DNA of 64,000 nucleotides from Dirofilaria immitis (GCA_024305405.1 JAKNDB010000054.1:806001-870000), one strand, 5' to 3'; shown: positions 1 through 11,550, counted from the first letter of the stretch. The notes: generated by a model not told the origin, from the letters alone. Numbers and translations: made by a program.

Positions 1-155
1 ATTATCATAGCTACTTCACATATTTCTGAAAATAATATATATGTGTGTTATTGAAATGATGAAGCTTCTAATTAATGTTAATTTTTAGAAACTCTAAGTT
101 ATGTTTGATTTCTTTCAGTTATGATTGATATTTTGCTAATATATGTATCAGACTG

Positions 156-1998
156 ATGGATATTGGATATGATTCTGAAGTATCGTTTGTTGAAGATGAT
201 GTAAAAGAACAGGAGGATATTAAGAAAGGTGGTCGTCATTATATATTTGTTTTTTCGTTATTTACTGATTTTATATTGAGATATTATTTGATAGGTGAAC
301 AGAAATTACGACATGATTTAGATATTTGAGGATTAATTTGCTAAAGGTAATAACTGTTTTATAGTTTCTTCTTTCAGCAGGACTTTCTGATGAACAAATT
401 TTGAACGATCTATTGAAGAAAGATAAACGAAAGATCCGTAAACAGCGCCTTGTAAAAAATCCAAAATTACGTGATATTGAACTTTGTGGGCGGAATGGAT
501 TTCTCGAATTAAAGCGAAGCTTCGCCAATTTTAAGCCAAAAATAAAAACCCAGTTGGTCGTTGATTCTTATATTTTACAGCTGTTTTTTCATATAATCTT
601 TTTGTTAAGTCATTCATCAAAAAGTTCATAAAAGATTAAGGTATTAATCGAGAAGTTAGGAAGCCAAGTCGAAATCGATTTATTATTAATTCGTAATCGG
701 CACATTATTACTTTTACTGGTGAGATTGGAAATAATTTTTTGCTTATTGAATTAAATAATGTATTATTAAATTGTTGAATAATATTTTTTTCACATAAAT
801 TTATCATCATAGTTTTTTCTTCATGAATTTGTTATTTTAAGTAATGTAATGTAAGATAAGTTATAAATTAACTTATCGATAAAAAGATTATATTAATTTA
901 TACGGGTGTTATACCCACCGCACAAATTTTCTGGTGATTTTTATATGTCATCTCATTCAGTGAAAATTTAAATTTTCAATTTAATTGAGCACTAGTTATT
1001 TTAAGCAAAATGTTAAGCGAAATACGCTTTGTATTTTAGTAAATGTTTTTGAAAACTACTCTTTGTCTTTTTCAGTATGACGATTTATTTTTAATGATGA
1101 ATCGAATAAAACATTGGGGACATTTACTCTGTCCTAAAATGAAATTTGAAGATTTCGTGACTCGTGTGGAATCGTTAGGTGACAAAAGAATGGTAAAAGT
1201 GAGTTATTAATTTTTGTACGAAAGTTGATAATTTTAGAACATTAAACACGAAGAAGTGAAATTTTATATTTCAGTTTGGTTTACTTAGTAATATTGTTCC
1301 ATTTACGTGATTAAGTTGTTTTGATTATTATCTAATGCAGCATATCATTATCGATAAAAAGATTATTTAAGAAAAATAATAATTTTTACTCATTATCGAT
1401 ATGTTGTTCATTTTAGACAATGTTAACAAAAATGCGACTTGACATGCCTTTAACTGATGAAGATTTCCTCGCAAACAAAGAAAATGAGGAGATTGTAGAA
1501 TTGGCCGGTAAAGGTGAAAAAGAACAGTTCACTGATGAACTGATAGATGAAACAAATTTATTTGAAATTTTCGATGATGGACCATCCGTGTCGCATCAGG
1601 CAATGCCATCTTCAGAAATCTTTGTATGTGAAAGATTTCCTTCAAATATTTTTAAATCTAGAATTAGATTACGATATGACGAATTCATTATGATGCTGTA
1701 TTTGTTTATATTTTTTAAGGCGTCAAATTTGTCATTGGAACAACTACAACGTATTGAAGAAAATAAGCGTCGTGCGCAAGAACTCCGAATGAAACGTGAG
1801 GAACGGATGAACCGTTCGAATAATCTAGATTTGACTGTGAAGAATGATGATACACCAGTTTGTGCGGAGACACTAAGCAACATACCATTCAGCTCAAAAT
1901 CATTTATTCAGGATGAAGATTTAAGAAAGCCCGAAGAACATGTCGATGTTATGATGGATGATAGCGAGGCATTAGATTTTATATTCTCATCAACTTAA
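156..1998 (+). CDS. tipn-1: TIPIN / Timeless-interacting protein (Swi3 domain), 5 exons, 286 aa
   Basis: Replication-fork protection factor that partners Timeless and RPA in the nucleus. Proposed exons: 156-228, 378-556, 1076-1198, 1417-1623, 1720-1998; phases agree and total 861 nt. Exon 1 is acidic. Exons 2-4 give the Swi3 core: a basic KIRKQRLVKNPKLRD stretch, the GRNGFLELKRSF motif, then IKHWGHLLCPKMKFEDFVTR and a TMLTKMRLDMPLTDEDF end. This order and spacing match what I remember of human TIPIN. Near the C-terminus QRIEENKRRAQELRMKR resembles the RPA-binding helix. The start ATG lies four bases after an ATCAG acceptor, so trans-splicing is possible but unproven. Intron 4 (1624-1719) is 96 nt with no in-frame stop and ends in AAG, so it could also be retained. 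An AATAAA occurs at 2342-2347. Family assignment is firm; exact exon ends are inferred. Confidence 0.85.
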
Positions 1999-2710
1999 TT
2001 TCTAAGCTTTATTTGCAATAGGACATCAGAAATTTTCGCGTAATTCCTGAGCTGCTGTTTGCTTTTTCAAGCTAAAACAGAGATGTAATATCAAATTATC
2101 AAGGTATTTTATAACTACAGCACTGAATGATCAAAATATCTAAAAAAAATGTTATTTGTGCATCGAAGTTTAACTGTTATTTCTGCGTTTTTGATGAGCT
2201 TCAGTTTTGAAAAATTTTTATAAAATCTTTTCACTTGTTCGAAGAATCTTTTAATTTCGGTAATTGTTTTTATACTTCTCTTGAATTCGGTTTTTTTAAT
2301 CTATATTTGATTCATGTTTCAAGCATTCAATTAAAATACAAAATAAAAGAACCATTTTTTGCTCTTCAATTTTTGTTTCGATAAATGGATTAATTCGAAA
2401 TAAACATTTTTTTAATTTCATTGAACTTGAATTTTTGTCGGCGGAAAGCTGTGGCACTATCAATACAAAATTCCAAAAAGGATTTTACATATTTCACAGA
2501 AGAGATGATAATATTAATATTCATACTTCAAGATATATTCAAAATATTTTAGTACAGTTAATGAAAATCTTTTCTTTGTAAAAATCAAATTATTAGTTTA
2601 AATGTGTTAGAAAGAAGTAAGAAAACGTCGATAAAGCTAACCATACAGGCGGAACCGATATCTACTTAAACTTTCGTTTTAGTGATCGGCTGTTCAAAAT
2701 GACTGGTTGT
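1999..2710. other. TIPIN 3' flank, no gene seen
   Basis: AT-rich sequence after the TIPIN stop codon, containing a possible polyadenylation signal at 2342-2347. I see no exon-like reading frame with matched splice sites on either strand. Confidence 0.5.
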
Positions 2711-2791
2711 CGCAGCGAGCAGGGTTCGAACCTGCGCGGGCAAAGCCCATTGATTTCAAGTCCAACTCCTTAACCACTCGGACATCGCTGC
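2711..2791 (-). tRNA. tRNA-Ser(UGA), copy 1, one-base deletion in the anticodon stem
   Basis: Read on the minus strand this is a class II tRNA of 81 nt. The acceptor stem is GCAGCGA paired with TCGCTGC, the discriminator is G (complement of c2711), the D-loop contains GAGTGGTTAAGG (A box), a long variable arm follows, and the T arm is GGTTCGAACCC (B box). The anticodon loop is CTTGAAA with anticodon TGA. The 3' strand of the anticodon stem lacks one C relative to the neighbouring copy (at about 2752), so the 5-bp stem TTGGA/TCCAA cannot fully form. A T4 terminator follows at about 2697-2700. It is either a decayed gene or a sequencing error. Confidence 0.8.
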
Positions 2792-2927
2792 CGCTAGATC
2801 ATTACTCCCGTAAAGTAGCTATTTAGAAATGATCCATTTTGAAAATTATTATTATTAATTCGTTACTTTGCACTTAAATTCCGGTTGAATTTCCGGTATC
2901 TAAAAAATTCGTCGAAAATAGCGCGTA

Positions 2928-3009
2928 CGCAGCGAGCAGGGTTCGAACCTGCGCGGGCAAAGCCCATTGGATTTCAAGTCCAACTCCTTAACCGCTCGGA
3001 CATCGCTGC
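2928..3009 (-). tRNA. tRNA-Ser(UGA), copy 2, intact
   Basis: An 82-nt class II tRNA on the minus strand. The acceptor stem GCAGCGA/TCGCTGC is fully paired, the discriminator is G, the D-loop is GAGCGGTTAAGG, the anticodon stem TTGGA/TCCAA is complete around loop CTTGAAA (anticodon TGA, decodes UCA), a long variable arm is present, and the T arm is GGTTCGAACCC. The gene has no intron. Runs of T on the minus strand within 15 to 25 bases downstream can serve as the RNA polymerase III terminator. The copy lies 136 bases from copy 1 and differs from it by one D-loop base and the one-base deletion. Confidence 0.93.
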
Positions 3010-3119
3010 ACCGGAAGCAGGTCTGAAGAATTTGAACCATTCGATCGAGTTTAACAGTTGTAAAATTTTTAGATTAAATATTTCGAGCCAAGATTGAAGT
3101 CAACTAGATTGAATCATCA

Positions 3120-3365
3120 AAGTAAATTAGCAAAATCATTAAATTATTTCAGACTAAATCTTTGAAGCTATTCCGATCTCAATTTGTTGAATATATTCCA
3201 AATTAAATTTACAACGCTATTCCAAAATAAATTTGTGAAGCTATTCCATGAAGTTCAGATTAAATTATTCCAATTTTAATCTCTAAAGTTAATTCAGGTT
3301 GAATTTTTAAAGCTATTCTAACTTAAATTTGTGAAAATATTCCAGATTAAATCTGTAATCTGAAA
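3120..3365. repeat. Degenerate tandem repeat, unit about 32-38 bp
   Basis: About seven imperfect units share a core like AAGCTATTCCAAATTAAAT followed by TTTGTGAA. Copies have drifted considerably. It lies just upstream (tRNA sense) of tRNA-Ser copy 2. No coding potential is apparent. Confidence 0.6.
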
Positions 3366-6248
3366 AAAAAATGTATTTTAGCTTGATTTAATTAGTTTAT
3401 AATGATAAATTTTCTGTTAAGACATTCATTTTAATTAAATAAGGCAAAAGATAATGATGTAGTATCATTTTATCATTACAAATATCATGAGATTAGTAAT
3501 ATCAATTTTATTCATGCAAGTTCATTTGATATACACTTTTATATATATTAGAATTATGAATGTTTCTTGCATCCCTTCTTTTCTTAAAATTTTCTGCAAT
3601 CCTTTTTAAAAAAGACTGATATATATATTAAAGTATAAGATAAGAGTTATTATGATACTTATCATTAAACTATTTGTTATTTAAAGGAAAAAAATCAGTA
3701 TTTTTGAAAAGAATATTTAAAATTTTTGAAATTATATCAATGAATAATTATATAATTGTTTTGCATTTATATAAAAATACTTAAAAATTTTATTAAATTA
3801 AATTAAATCTCTTATCATTAGTTTAGGTAAAATAAAAATTTTAGAGGAAATTTTTTCAATATTTTGAATTAATTTTGATTATTTCATTCCATATCGATGA
3901 TTCTATCATGCATCTATACATTTATTATTTTGTTGCTATGGTAATTACCGGATGATAAGTTTTTACGCTTTGTTTATAAACTTTTTTATCTTACACTTTC
4001 CTATTATCCGTCCTGTTTAATTTTTAATTGACATTTTTGTTGATTTAGGCTTTTTTTTCATTTGTGTTAAAATTTTATTAATATATGATAAAAGATGATA
4101 CAATCGATCTTTTATAATAAAAAGAAAAATGTGATTCAGAAAATATAGAATTTTCCATATCTCTCACTAATTAATATAATCATAAATTCAAAACTTTTGA
4201 ATTTAAAAATAGCTTCAGAACTTTCAGAATTCTTAACATAAAAATTCAAAATAACTATTAAATATATTGTATCTCAAATAATATCTTTTAATTTGAATTT
4301 TCATAGGAAAAAAATTGGAATATTAGAAATATATGAAAATATGAATATACCACATAATTTTAATTCCAACGATAAAAATATTATTCATGCGGTTGTCATA
4401 TCAAAAAATTTATAGTATTATTTGGTATTTTGGAAATTTTTCTAATATGTTTTTAGTTATAGCAGGTGTTTCATTTCATTTTATTAATCTATTTTGAAAA
4501 TTATACGGAATTGAATAATGGAAATTACGAGAAGATCTAATATTAATAAATTCAAATAAATTAAATTAATTTTACTATATCAATTCGATAATATCAATCA
4601 GTAAGTAATAATTTTGGGTAAAAGAAGCAAAATGTTAATTAATCGATTATCATTAATTTGAAATTTTAATCAAATTTATTACTTTAATTATTTAAAAAAT
4701 TGCACAAAAATAAGGCAAAAATATTTTCTGATTTTGTTATCATTTAGTCATCGAAATCTTCAAAAATTTATTTTCAGTTGTGCCTGATTTCAATTCGAAA
4801 ATGTGTAATAAGCCAGATATCGTTGGACAATGGACGTCATATTATGCAAATGACATTTTATTCGAGAGTAAACAAGAATTTGAAAAGTTTGTAATAAAAT
4901 TTACTCATCTTTTTATTGTTGTAATTAGAAAATGATATGATATTTCCTCTGAATAATTTTAATCGATTATTCTTATTTCTGTTATTTTATATTTGCTAAA
5001 TCATTCTAGTGATAGTCAAGAAAAGGAATTTTTGACAATAATTTAATCCAAAATTTAATTTATTTTTATTTCATATTTGGTTTGGTTATTCATCTCAATA
5101 ATAAAAAAAAAAAGCAGTTTTCAGTAGTGATATTTTGATTAATGCAGTCGAAAAAATACTGATTGAATGAAGTTTAAATTTGAGTATAAATTAATTAAAT
5201 AATAAAATTAAAAATAATGTAAGCATCATTTTATATACAAAATTGAAAATGTATGAATAATTTTAATAAAACTGTATTTCAAAACTTTGAATTGCTCCTC
5301 AAGATTTAATAAAAATATATTCCTCTTTTTTCAAATTATTAATTATGTTCACGATATTATGTGCCATATAAATATTATGTGGATTATGTAGTCAAATTAT
5401 TTCTATAAATTTAATGTTTTATGGTTTAAATACTATTAAATGGATATTATTTATTCCGCATATTATCCTTAGGTTTGTTTGGGAAAATTTCTCCGATACT
5501 GCTATTTTCATATGTTTAACTATTATTTGTATATTTTAGTAATATAAATTTAATTTGTAAATCTTTATCACAAAAGAAATGAATTAAATAAATATTATAC
5601 ATAAATATTATATTTACAAATAAATATTATATTTATTTTATTTACATAAATATTATGCAACAAAAACTTCTATACTGAAATTTACTCTTGAGAATATACG
5701 ATTATTTCGTAGACAACGAAGGAAGAATAATATAATTTCAAGATTTTATGCATATTATCACTCCTTTATTGCTTAATAATACTTATTTATATAGTCGTAT
5801 TTTATTCGCAAGAAGGAATGGAACATGGTACCATTTCATTGATATCACTTATGATTTTAATCATCTTATTTATCGCTGCATGGTTTTATTCATTGGTAGA
5901 TATTTATTCATATCAAATAATTATATATAAATTTATTTCGAAAGATAAATATCCGAAATCTTGATGTATATATATCCGAAATCTTGAAACTTGACATATC
6001 TATCTCCTATAATGGTAGGTTAATCAATTTGTTACTGTTAATAGAATCTTATTAAAATAAGGTATTTAATAGAAACCAGAATAAAAATGTATCCGTCTCA
6101 TTTCAGATTTAATAACATCCCCAAAATTGAATTCAAAACTGACTGAACTTTAAACTTTCAAGTAATTGTAGATTTGTCAACTGAAATGTTTTAATTTCGT
6201 CAGATCTGCTAAAACTGGTTTTTCGCTTTCAAAAACACGTGAACTTCA
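3366..6248. other. AT-rich intergenic DNA with one isolated exon-like stretch
   Basis: Very AT-rich. At 4778-4890 there is an acceptor (TTTTCAG), a short leader and an ATG at 4801 opening a frame (MCNKPDIVGQWTSYY...) up to a GTAATA donor at about 4891. I could not find a phase-matched partner exon before 6.2 kb and do not recognise the peptide, so I do not call a gene. Nothing else is supported here. Confidence 0.3.
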
Positions 6249-6932
6249 TCATTCATCAATATCATCAATCGCGGAGCGTATAGAACCTTTACCATCAACA
6301 TCATAACAATCAGCAATCTCAATCAAAGCTAAAGAACGTTTATAACCATGAGAACATACAACGAAACTGGTAGTGTTAAGTGCACCGATCTAATGGAATT
6401 GAACAAATATTTCAAATATTTGTTCAACACTTGAGATTAATAATCAAAAAGCAAAAATTAATATATTTGTTTGAATTTTAATGATATTTATTCAATTTAT
6501 TGAATTATTGTATAAATAAATTGCAAATCAGTGCAAAAATAAATGATTAATTGTTGTGTAAATTCATAAGACATCACAAATAATGAAAGAAATGATCAAT
6601 TTGTCATGTAAAAATCGACAAAATAAATAACGAAAATAAGTCAAATGTGAAGAATGCCCGGTTGCTCGATATATACATTCCATATGTTCGATAACCATAT
6701 GGATACATCGGTTTTTCCTTTTTTCTATATTTTTTTCTCTGTTTTAAATACTTTAAACCATGTTCTAATTTCCCACATACCAAACAAATAATCAGTAAAA
6801 AACTGGTCAAAAAATATTTGAAAATTACGAGATTTGTTATCTTACCAGAGCTGACCTTAACAGAATACGGTCAACCCCAGCAATATAAGCCCAACATATT
6901 TCTACAGGCATGGGAATGTATTTTTGAAGCAT
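6249..6932 (-). CDS. Candidate two-exon gene downstream of HMG-CoA reductase, product unknown
   Basis: Two minus-strand pieces splice in phase 0. Exon A, 6932-6846 (ATG to CTG, donor GTAAGA), encodes MLQKYIPMPVEICWAYIAG.... Exon B, 6389-6249 (acceptor CCATTAG), encodes IGALNTTSFVVCSHGYKRSL..., continues through DVDGKGSIRSAIDD and stops at TGA. The product is 75 residues. Base use is less AT-rich than the flanks and the peptides look coding, but I do not recognise the family. After the stop, two other frames stay open for 15 to 25 codons, so exon B may carry an indel and continue. Exon A starts about 230 bases downstream of the reductase stop on the same strand, with a TGTTTAG acceptor at 6954-6960 between them, compatible with a nematode operon. 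It may be an incomplete gene or a pseudogene. Confidence 0.35.
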
Positions 6933-7165
6933 TCCATCATAATTTTACAACATCTAAACAAGATTTTAAATTAAAATTTGTCAATCATTAATTTTCAGAA
7001 TTACTTAATAGAATATGAATCATAAACTAAACGTTTTTTTATATGATATGATACCTTCTTTGTACTAATACGACAGCTACTCAGCTTTAAAAAAATACAA
7101 CCTGTAGATTTATATCAAAATTTTCTCATCAATCATTCAAGAACGACCCATTTTAAAATTATGTA

Positions 7166-10100
7166 TCATAAAATATTGGAACATTGCATTTCTAATTTAG
7201 TGGATTTCTCTATTACGGGATGCTCTCGGAATGAAATTTCTACCCTTACTTTCTTCTGTTCATCGCTGTCGCAAGCTACTGTGCTTGATTCATACCGAGA
7301 AATAGGTGAAGAATTCGCCAACAAATTTCTAGTGGACCTTAAGTATTCAAAATAAAATTATCCAAACTCATTGTTTAGATCAAGTAATTTGGTAATGAAT
7401 GATAGATTTTGTGAAATGTCAAGCTTATTTTGATATCCTAAAGCATTATGACATGAGATATTCTTTCTCTTGAATCTCAAATGATGGAAAGATGTTTAAA
7501 ATATATGAAAAATTGAATTATGCTCAAATCAAACTGGAAAAAGTACTACCTGTTGAGTCTTATATGACTTTTAACAAGATCATTGGAGCAGTGAGCTGCC
7601 ATAAGTGATAATTCACCTGCCAACACTGTCGAACAAATAATTTCTGCCAGACGTGTAGCACATTCACCTGGGATTGAGGTTGGTGCCCCACAACCCATTA
7701 TCTTAATAATTTGCACTTATTGCTTCCATCACACAAATATAAACATTATATTTTTGCTATTGAAATATATATCAAGAAAGTATGATTCGGGTCACTAAAA
7801 ATAAATAATTTGGAATTCAGGAAAAAGATTTAAGGAGATTTTCAAGAACCTGTAAGCATGCATTTTGAGCTGGTAATATGGTGCCACCTCCAACAGTTCC
7901 AACTTCAAGGCAGCGCATGCTACATGAAATGTACAAATCGCCATGTTCAGTTTTTTCCATTATGGTTAAACACATACTGCTAGATACAACCTGAGCAACA
8001 TCCTGCAATGCCAAAACGTGTAACTTATAAAATTGCTGTAGTGGTAAAAATTTTCAGGAAAAATACATGCAAGAAAACCCTTCTGAATCTGCACAACAAA
8101 CCTGCCCAGTTGCAATAAATATGGCTGCAACAACATTAGCTGCATGTGCATTCCAACCACCAACGGTACCAGACATGGAAGAACCAATTAACAGTTTTGC
8201 TTGTCCTAATCGTACCAGTGCATCAACCGTCGTTTTAAGGACAGTTTTTACTACTGTAGCTGGAATCGTTGCATCAGCAACCATCGATTTCCCACGCCCT
8301 TTAATCCTGCCAAATTCACGAATCGTTAAATATACTGTAGCAGAGAGGAAAAATATACCAATCTCAGATTTTCTACCACTAAATAAAAGCATATTCCTCA
8401 TATCTCAAACAAACAAAAAAAGGAAGAAAAATAGAATGAACGAAAAACCCTAATCATAAACAAATATTATAAAAGGTACCAACAATAAAATTAAGAAAAA
8501 TAAACAAACTTCAAAATTATAAGTAAAAACAATACTAAAAAAGATGGATAAGACGAAAATTAAACTTTTGCATACTATGAAGCAAAAAAAAGACTTATCG
8601 ACGGTTAAGGGCATAAAGTGTAAAAGAATAACCAATTAATCGCACTAGCTTTCTTGTCCACACAATAATTACCAGACAACGATAATATTTCCATTTCGGG
8701 ATACTTATTTTTAAGTAAGATAGTACCGCGTTTGCACCTCTGTAACATTAAATATGACATATTATTTTTTCAACAAAATTTATCAATCACAAAATAGAAA
8801 CCTGATTTTTTAGATGCGGAACGTTTATAACAGAGTCAGCGAAATAGGACAATTATTTGAGAAAATAAATGAGAGGAATTTAGCATTGTTGACGGTTGAA
8901 ACCAAATAGCACAAATTAAAGATAATTTTAAAAAATTAAAACAAAATTTGGGAAATGAAATATTTGATAAAAGTAAAAAATAAAAGTTTGAATATTACTT
9001 CAATTCTTTAAATAGTGAAGAAAGAAAAATCTACTAAAAAACATAAAAATTACTTTGATACCATATTCATTCCCATTGCATCACCTGTTTTAGCTTCAAA
9101 TCTTATAAATAATAGACGGCCAGCAACATCTGTCTCAAGCCGCTGTAATCTCGCAAAACTGCAAAAACAACAAGGAATTTTGTTGTCGACCCAACGCAAA
9201 AAAAAAAAAAAAAAAAACAAAGTAAATTGATGTTCGCATTTTCCAATAAAGTGTAGCTGACGAATGATAAATAGGTTTTACTAGTCATAATTCAAATGTC
9301 GAACATTAAATATCTGTCGCATCAATAAATTTATTCTCCGATCAAATCATCACTAAGTTAAGATAATTTATTGTACCTGCTTGTCGAATCAAAGACATTT
9401 TTAACTTCTTCGAAGCCGCTTGATGAATCTAATAAATTCTTCATCTCACTAAAACGATCAAGTTTAAGCATTGTATATAAATTTTAAATCGCAATTTTAT
9501 TTGAGAGTTGTGAGTATGACAATGTCATTATATCATGATGATAGAATACGGATTGCAGTAATATCTGTAAAAATAAAAGACAAAGTTTTGCACTTCAAAA
9601 CTTGATATTATGAAGTCTTAAAAGCAAAAAGTGAAACGTAACTCGTGATTTTAAAGAGTTACATTTAAGGAATCAAAATAACCGCTTCCTTTCGTAAAAT
9701 TCAATAATTCTGTAACACTACGAGGATTTGAAAAAGTTTGCACATTTCTTTTTCACGGACTACACGGAAAATACTACTTAGATAGCATAAGGTCAATAAT
9801 CATCATGAAGATAGCATAAGGTCAATAATCATCATGAAGATAAACAATCTATTATGGCAATGCATATCACTATTCCTTTTTGTTGGTCAGTGATCATTAC
9901 TATTTCTACAGTTGATCACTGATGTTTATACTGATTAAGATTTCATAAGCTTACAGGGTTCTGGCAACATTCGCAAACTGAACAACCGGCGCACGCGTCA
10001 TTCCATCCCTACACATACGAACTGTGACACCGCCAGATTCCTGTGATGAATTTTTTTATTCCCTAAATTCAATTTGAGAAAAAATAAGACATAAACATCT

Positions 10101-11409
10101 TGTATACTCCCAGAAATTTTTGAATCAATTAACTCACAAAAACTGCACGACAGCCACGGTTAGTACTAGCAATAAGAGCACCTTCCGTAGTAGACATTGG
10201 TACAAAACATTTGCGTCCATTCACTAGCAACGGTCCAACAATCCCCGTCGGTACTGGAACATAACCAACTACATTTTCGCAGCATGATCCATTCACCTGT
10301 AACACAACAATTTATCTAAGCCATTTTAAAAGGAATTTAGAAAAAAGAAAATATAAATGACAAAAGATGATACTTACATAACTGTAATCATACTGTTGGA
10401 ATGGCAAATTGTGAAATGATATATTAGCGATATCATGAAAATGTGATCTCCGTAATGAAACTGCACGGAGTAAGTCATTACTTAATTTTTGTTCCAGATC
10501 CCGCTGTTTTAAATGTCCGAAATTCAACATCTGTATTATTTCTCTATAAGAAAAAATGAAATCTTATTTTTCTAATCAGTAACCCAATAGCAAATAATTT
10601 AAAAGTTAACAAATAATATCATTGATGCTTTTCAGACGGAAAAAAATAATTCATTCAAAAGCAGTTTCTTCCTCATCATATGATCATATGATTTCAAATT
10701 TCCAAATATTAAAAGAAAATACTTAATAACACACCTGTCATTTAATGATGCATAATCATCTGCTGTTTTACCTAACTTCAAATTTCGAATTAATGTCGAT
10801 ATTTTGTTTGTATCATCTTTTGTATCATCCTTAGTTTTCGGATTTCTTGGAATTATTAATTCGTCTTCTAAATCATTACTTCTTTGAATTATCGCCTGCG
10901 TATCCAACTCTAAAATGTGAGAAATTATCAATTAAGATGACAGATTATTCATTCGAAACTAACCCCATTGCAAATAATATTTAAGTACGTCAACGTGCAA
11001 GGACAATTACATTACCATACAGAAAGGAAAAAATTGGAAGACAATTTTATTCAACTCAAAATGATTTTTATGTACACTTCAGTCATATCAAAAATAATAT
11101 TTTTGATATGACTGAAGTAACAAATATTTAAATGATTTTATCTAGTTCGAATAGCATTCATGTTACTTCACCATTTTAAAATTAATTGAATATACCTTCT
11201 TCAACAGGACTTTTCATTGGTCCAAGTGTGAAAACCGGTTTGAACGACAAATTTTTGTACTTGAAATGTTCACTTATTTCAGATAAGATATCATTAAATA
11301 ATTTGATTCGCCACTGATTATCCTCGTCAACGATAACGTCATTTATCTTGTTTAAAAGCCATACCTCATCAACAAAAATTTTTCCTTTCCATTCCTGACA
11401 TTCTGCCAT
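7166..11409 (-). CDS. hmgr-1: HMG-CoA reductase (class I, eukaryotic), soluble form without membrane domain, 12 exons
   Basis: Catalyses NADPH-dependent reduction of HMG-CoA to mevalonate, the committed step of isoprenoid synthesis. Exons (descending): 11409-11196, 10909-10735, 10543-10378, 10296-10138, 10040-9955, 9448-9377, 9158-9054, 8737-8633, 8306-8102, 8002-7850, 7701-7550, 7337-7166; 587 aa as assembled. Catalytic residues are all visible: Glu223 ([11 protein letters not shown]), Lys354 ([15 protein letters not shown]), Asp430 (GQDVAQ) and His526 (LVKSH). [23 protein letters not shown] and GTVGGGT are also conserved. The first ~110 residues are hydrophilic; no membrane helices precede the catalytic domain. 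The start ATG follows a TTTTAG acceptor by nine bases with an in-frame TAA between, fixing the start. KSHIRLNRS keeps the serine that AMPK phosphorylates in mammals if the 7338 acceptor is used. Exon 8 probably carries a one-base deletion (see findings). Confidence 0.93.
8708..8712 (-). other. Probable one-base deletion in HMG-CoA reductase exon 8
   Basis: The conserved reading frame ([11 protein letters not shown], matching the SKGxxxxLSxL pattern of the family) starts at 8739 after TTACAG. It needs six A on the minus strand before TAAGTATCCC, but only five are present. As assembled, only the acceptor two bases later (8737) keeps the exon open, and it loses the conserved motif. Confidence 0.7.
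9781..9838. repeat. 29-bp direct duplication in an HMG-CoA reductase intron
   Basis: Two identical 29-bp units, starting at 9781 and 9810 (GATAGCATAAGGTCAATAAT...), lie in intron 5 of the reductase. This looks like a recent slippage duplication; no function is evident. Confidence 0.9.
11076..11118. repeat. 43-bp perfect hairpin in HMG-CoA reductase intron 1
   Basis: Two 20-base arms (ACTTCAGTCATATCAAAAAT and its exact reverse complement) flank a 3-base centre AAT. The loop is too short for a typical microRNA precursor. A cruciform or a small foldback insertion is more likely. Confidence 0.9.
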
Positions 11410-11420
11410 TTCTTATCCTA
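11410..11420 (-). promoter_or_regulatory. Putative spliced-leader acceptor of HMG-CoA reductase
   Basis: On the minus strand, ACTTTTAG is followed by a short leader and then the ATG. The leader contains TAA in frame with that ATG, so the acceptor cannot join an upstream coding exon in frame. This is the usual arrangement of nematode SL trans-splice sites. It could also join a non-coding 5' UTR exon. Confidence 0.6.
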
Positions 11421-11550
11421 AAAGTATTCTATTAAAATTTGACCATTTTCTAATTTCAATGCTGCTAATGGAACAAAGAAATAATAAAGAAAACAAAACA
11501 TATCAATGATAAAATATATATTCCTTATATTTTTACATATATATATATTA

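Noticed and set aside
6604..6810. 68-codon minus-strand open frame (MYPYGYRTYGMY...)
   Set aside because: It lies in the intron of the weak candidate gene, has no convincing acceptor-donor pair, and its ends are hydrophobic AT-rich chance sequence.
7161..7355. 64-codon plus-strand open frame
   Set aside because: Antisense to the last reductase exon, which is phase-matched and continues NRS after the catalytic histidine.
8067..8453. 128-codon plus-strand open frame
   Set aside because: Antisense shadow of HMG-CoA reductase exons 9 and 10, whose minus-strand translation matches the family.
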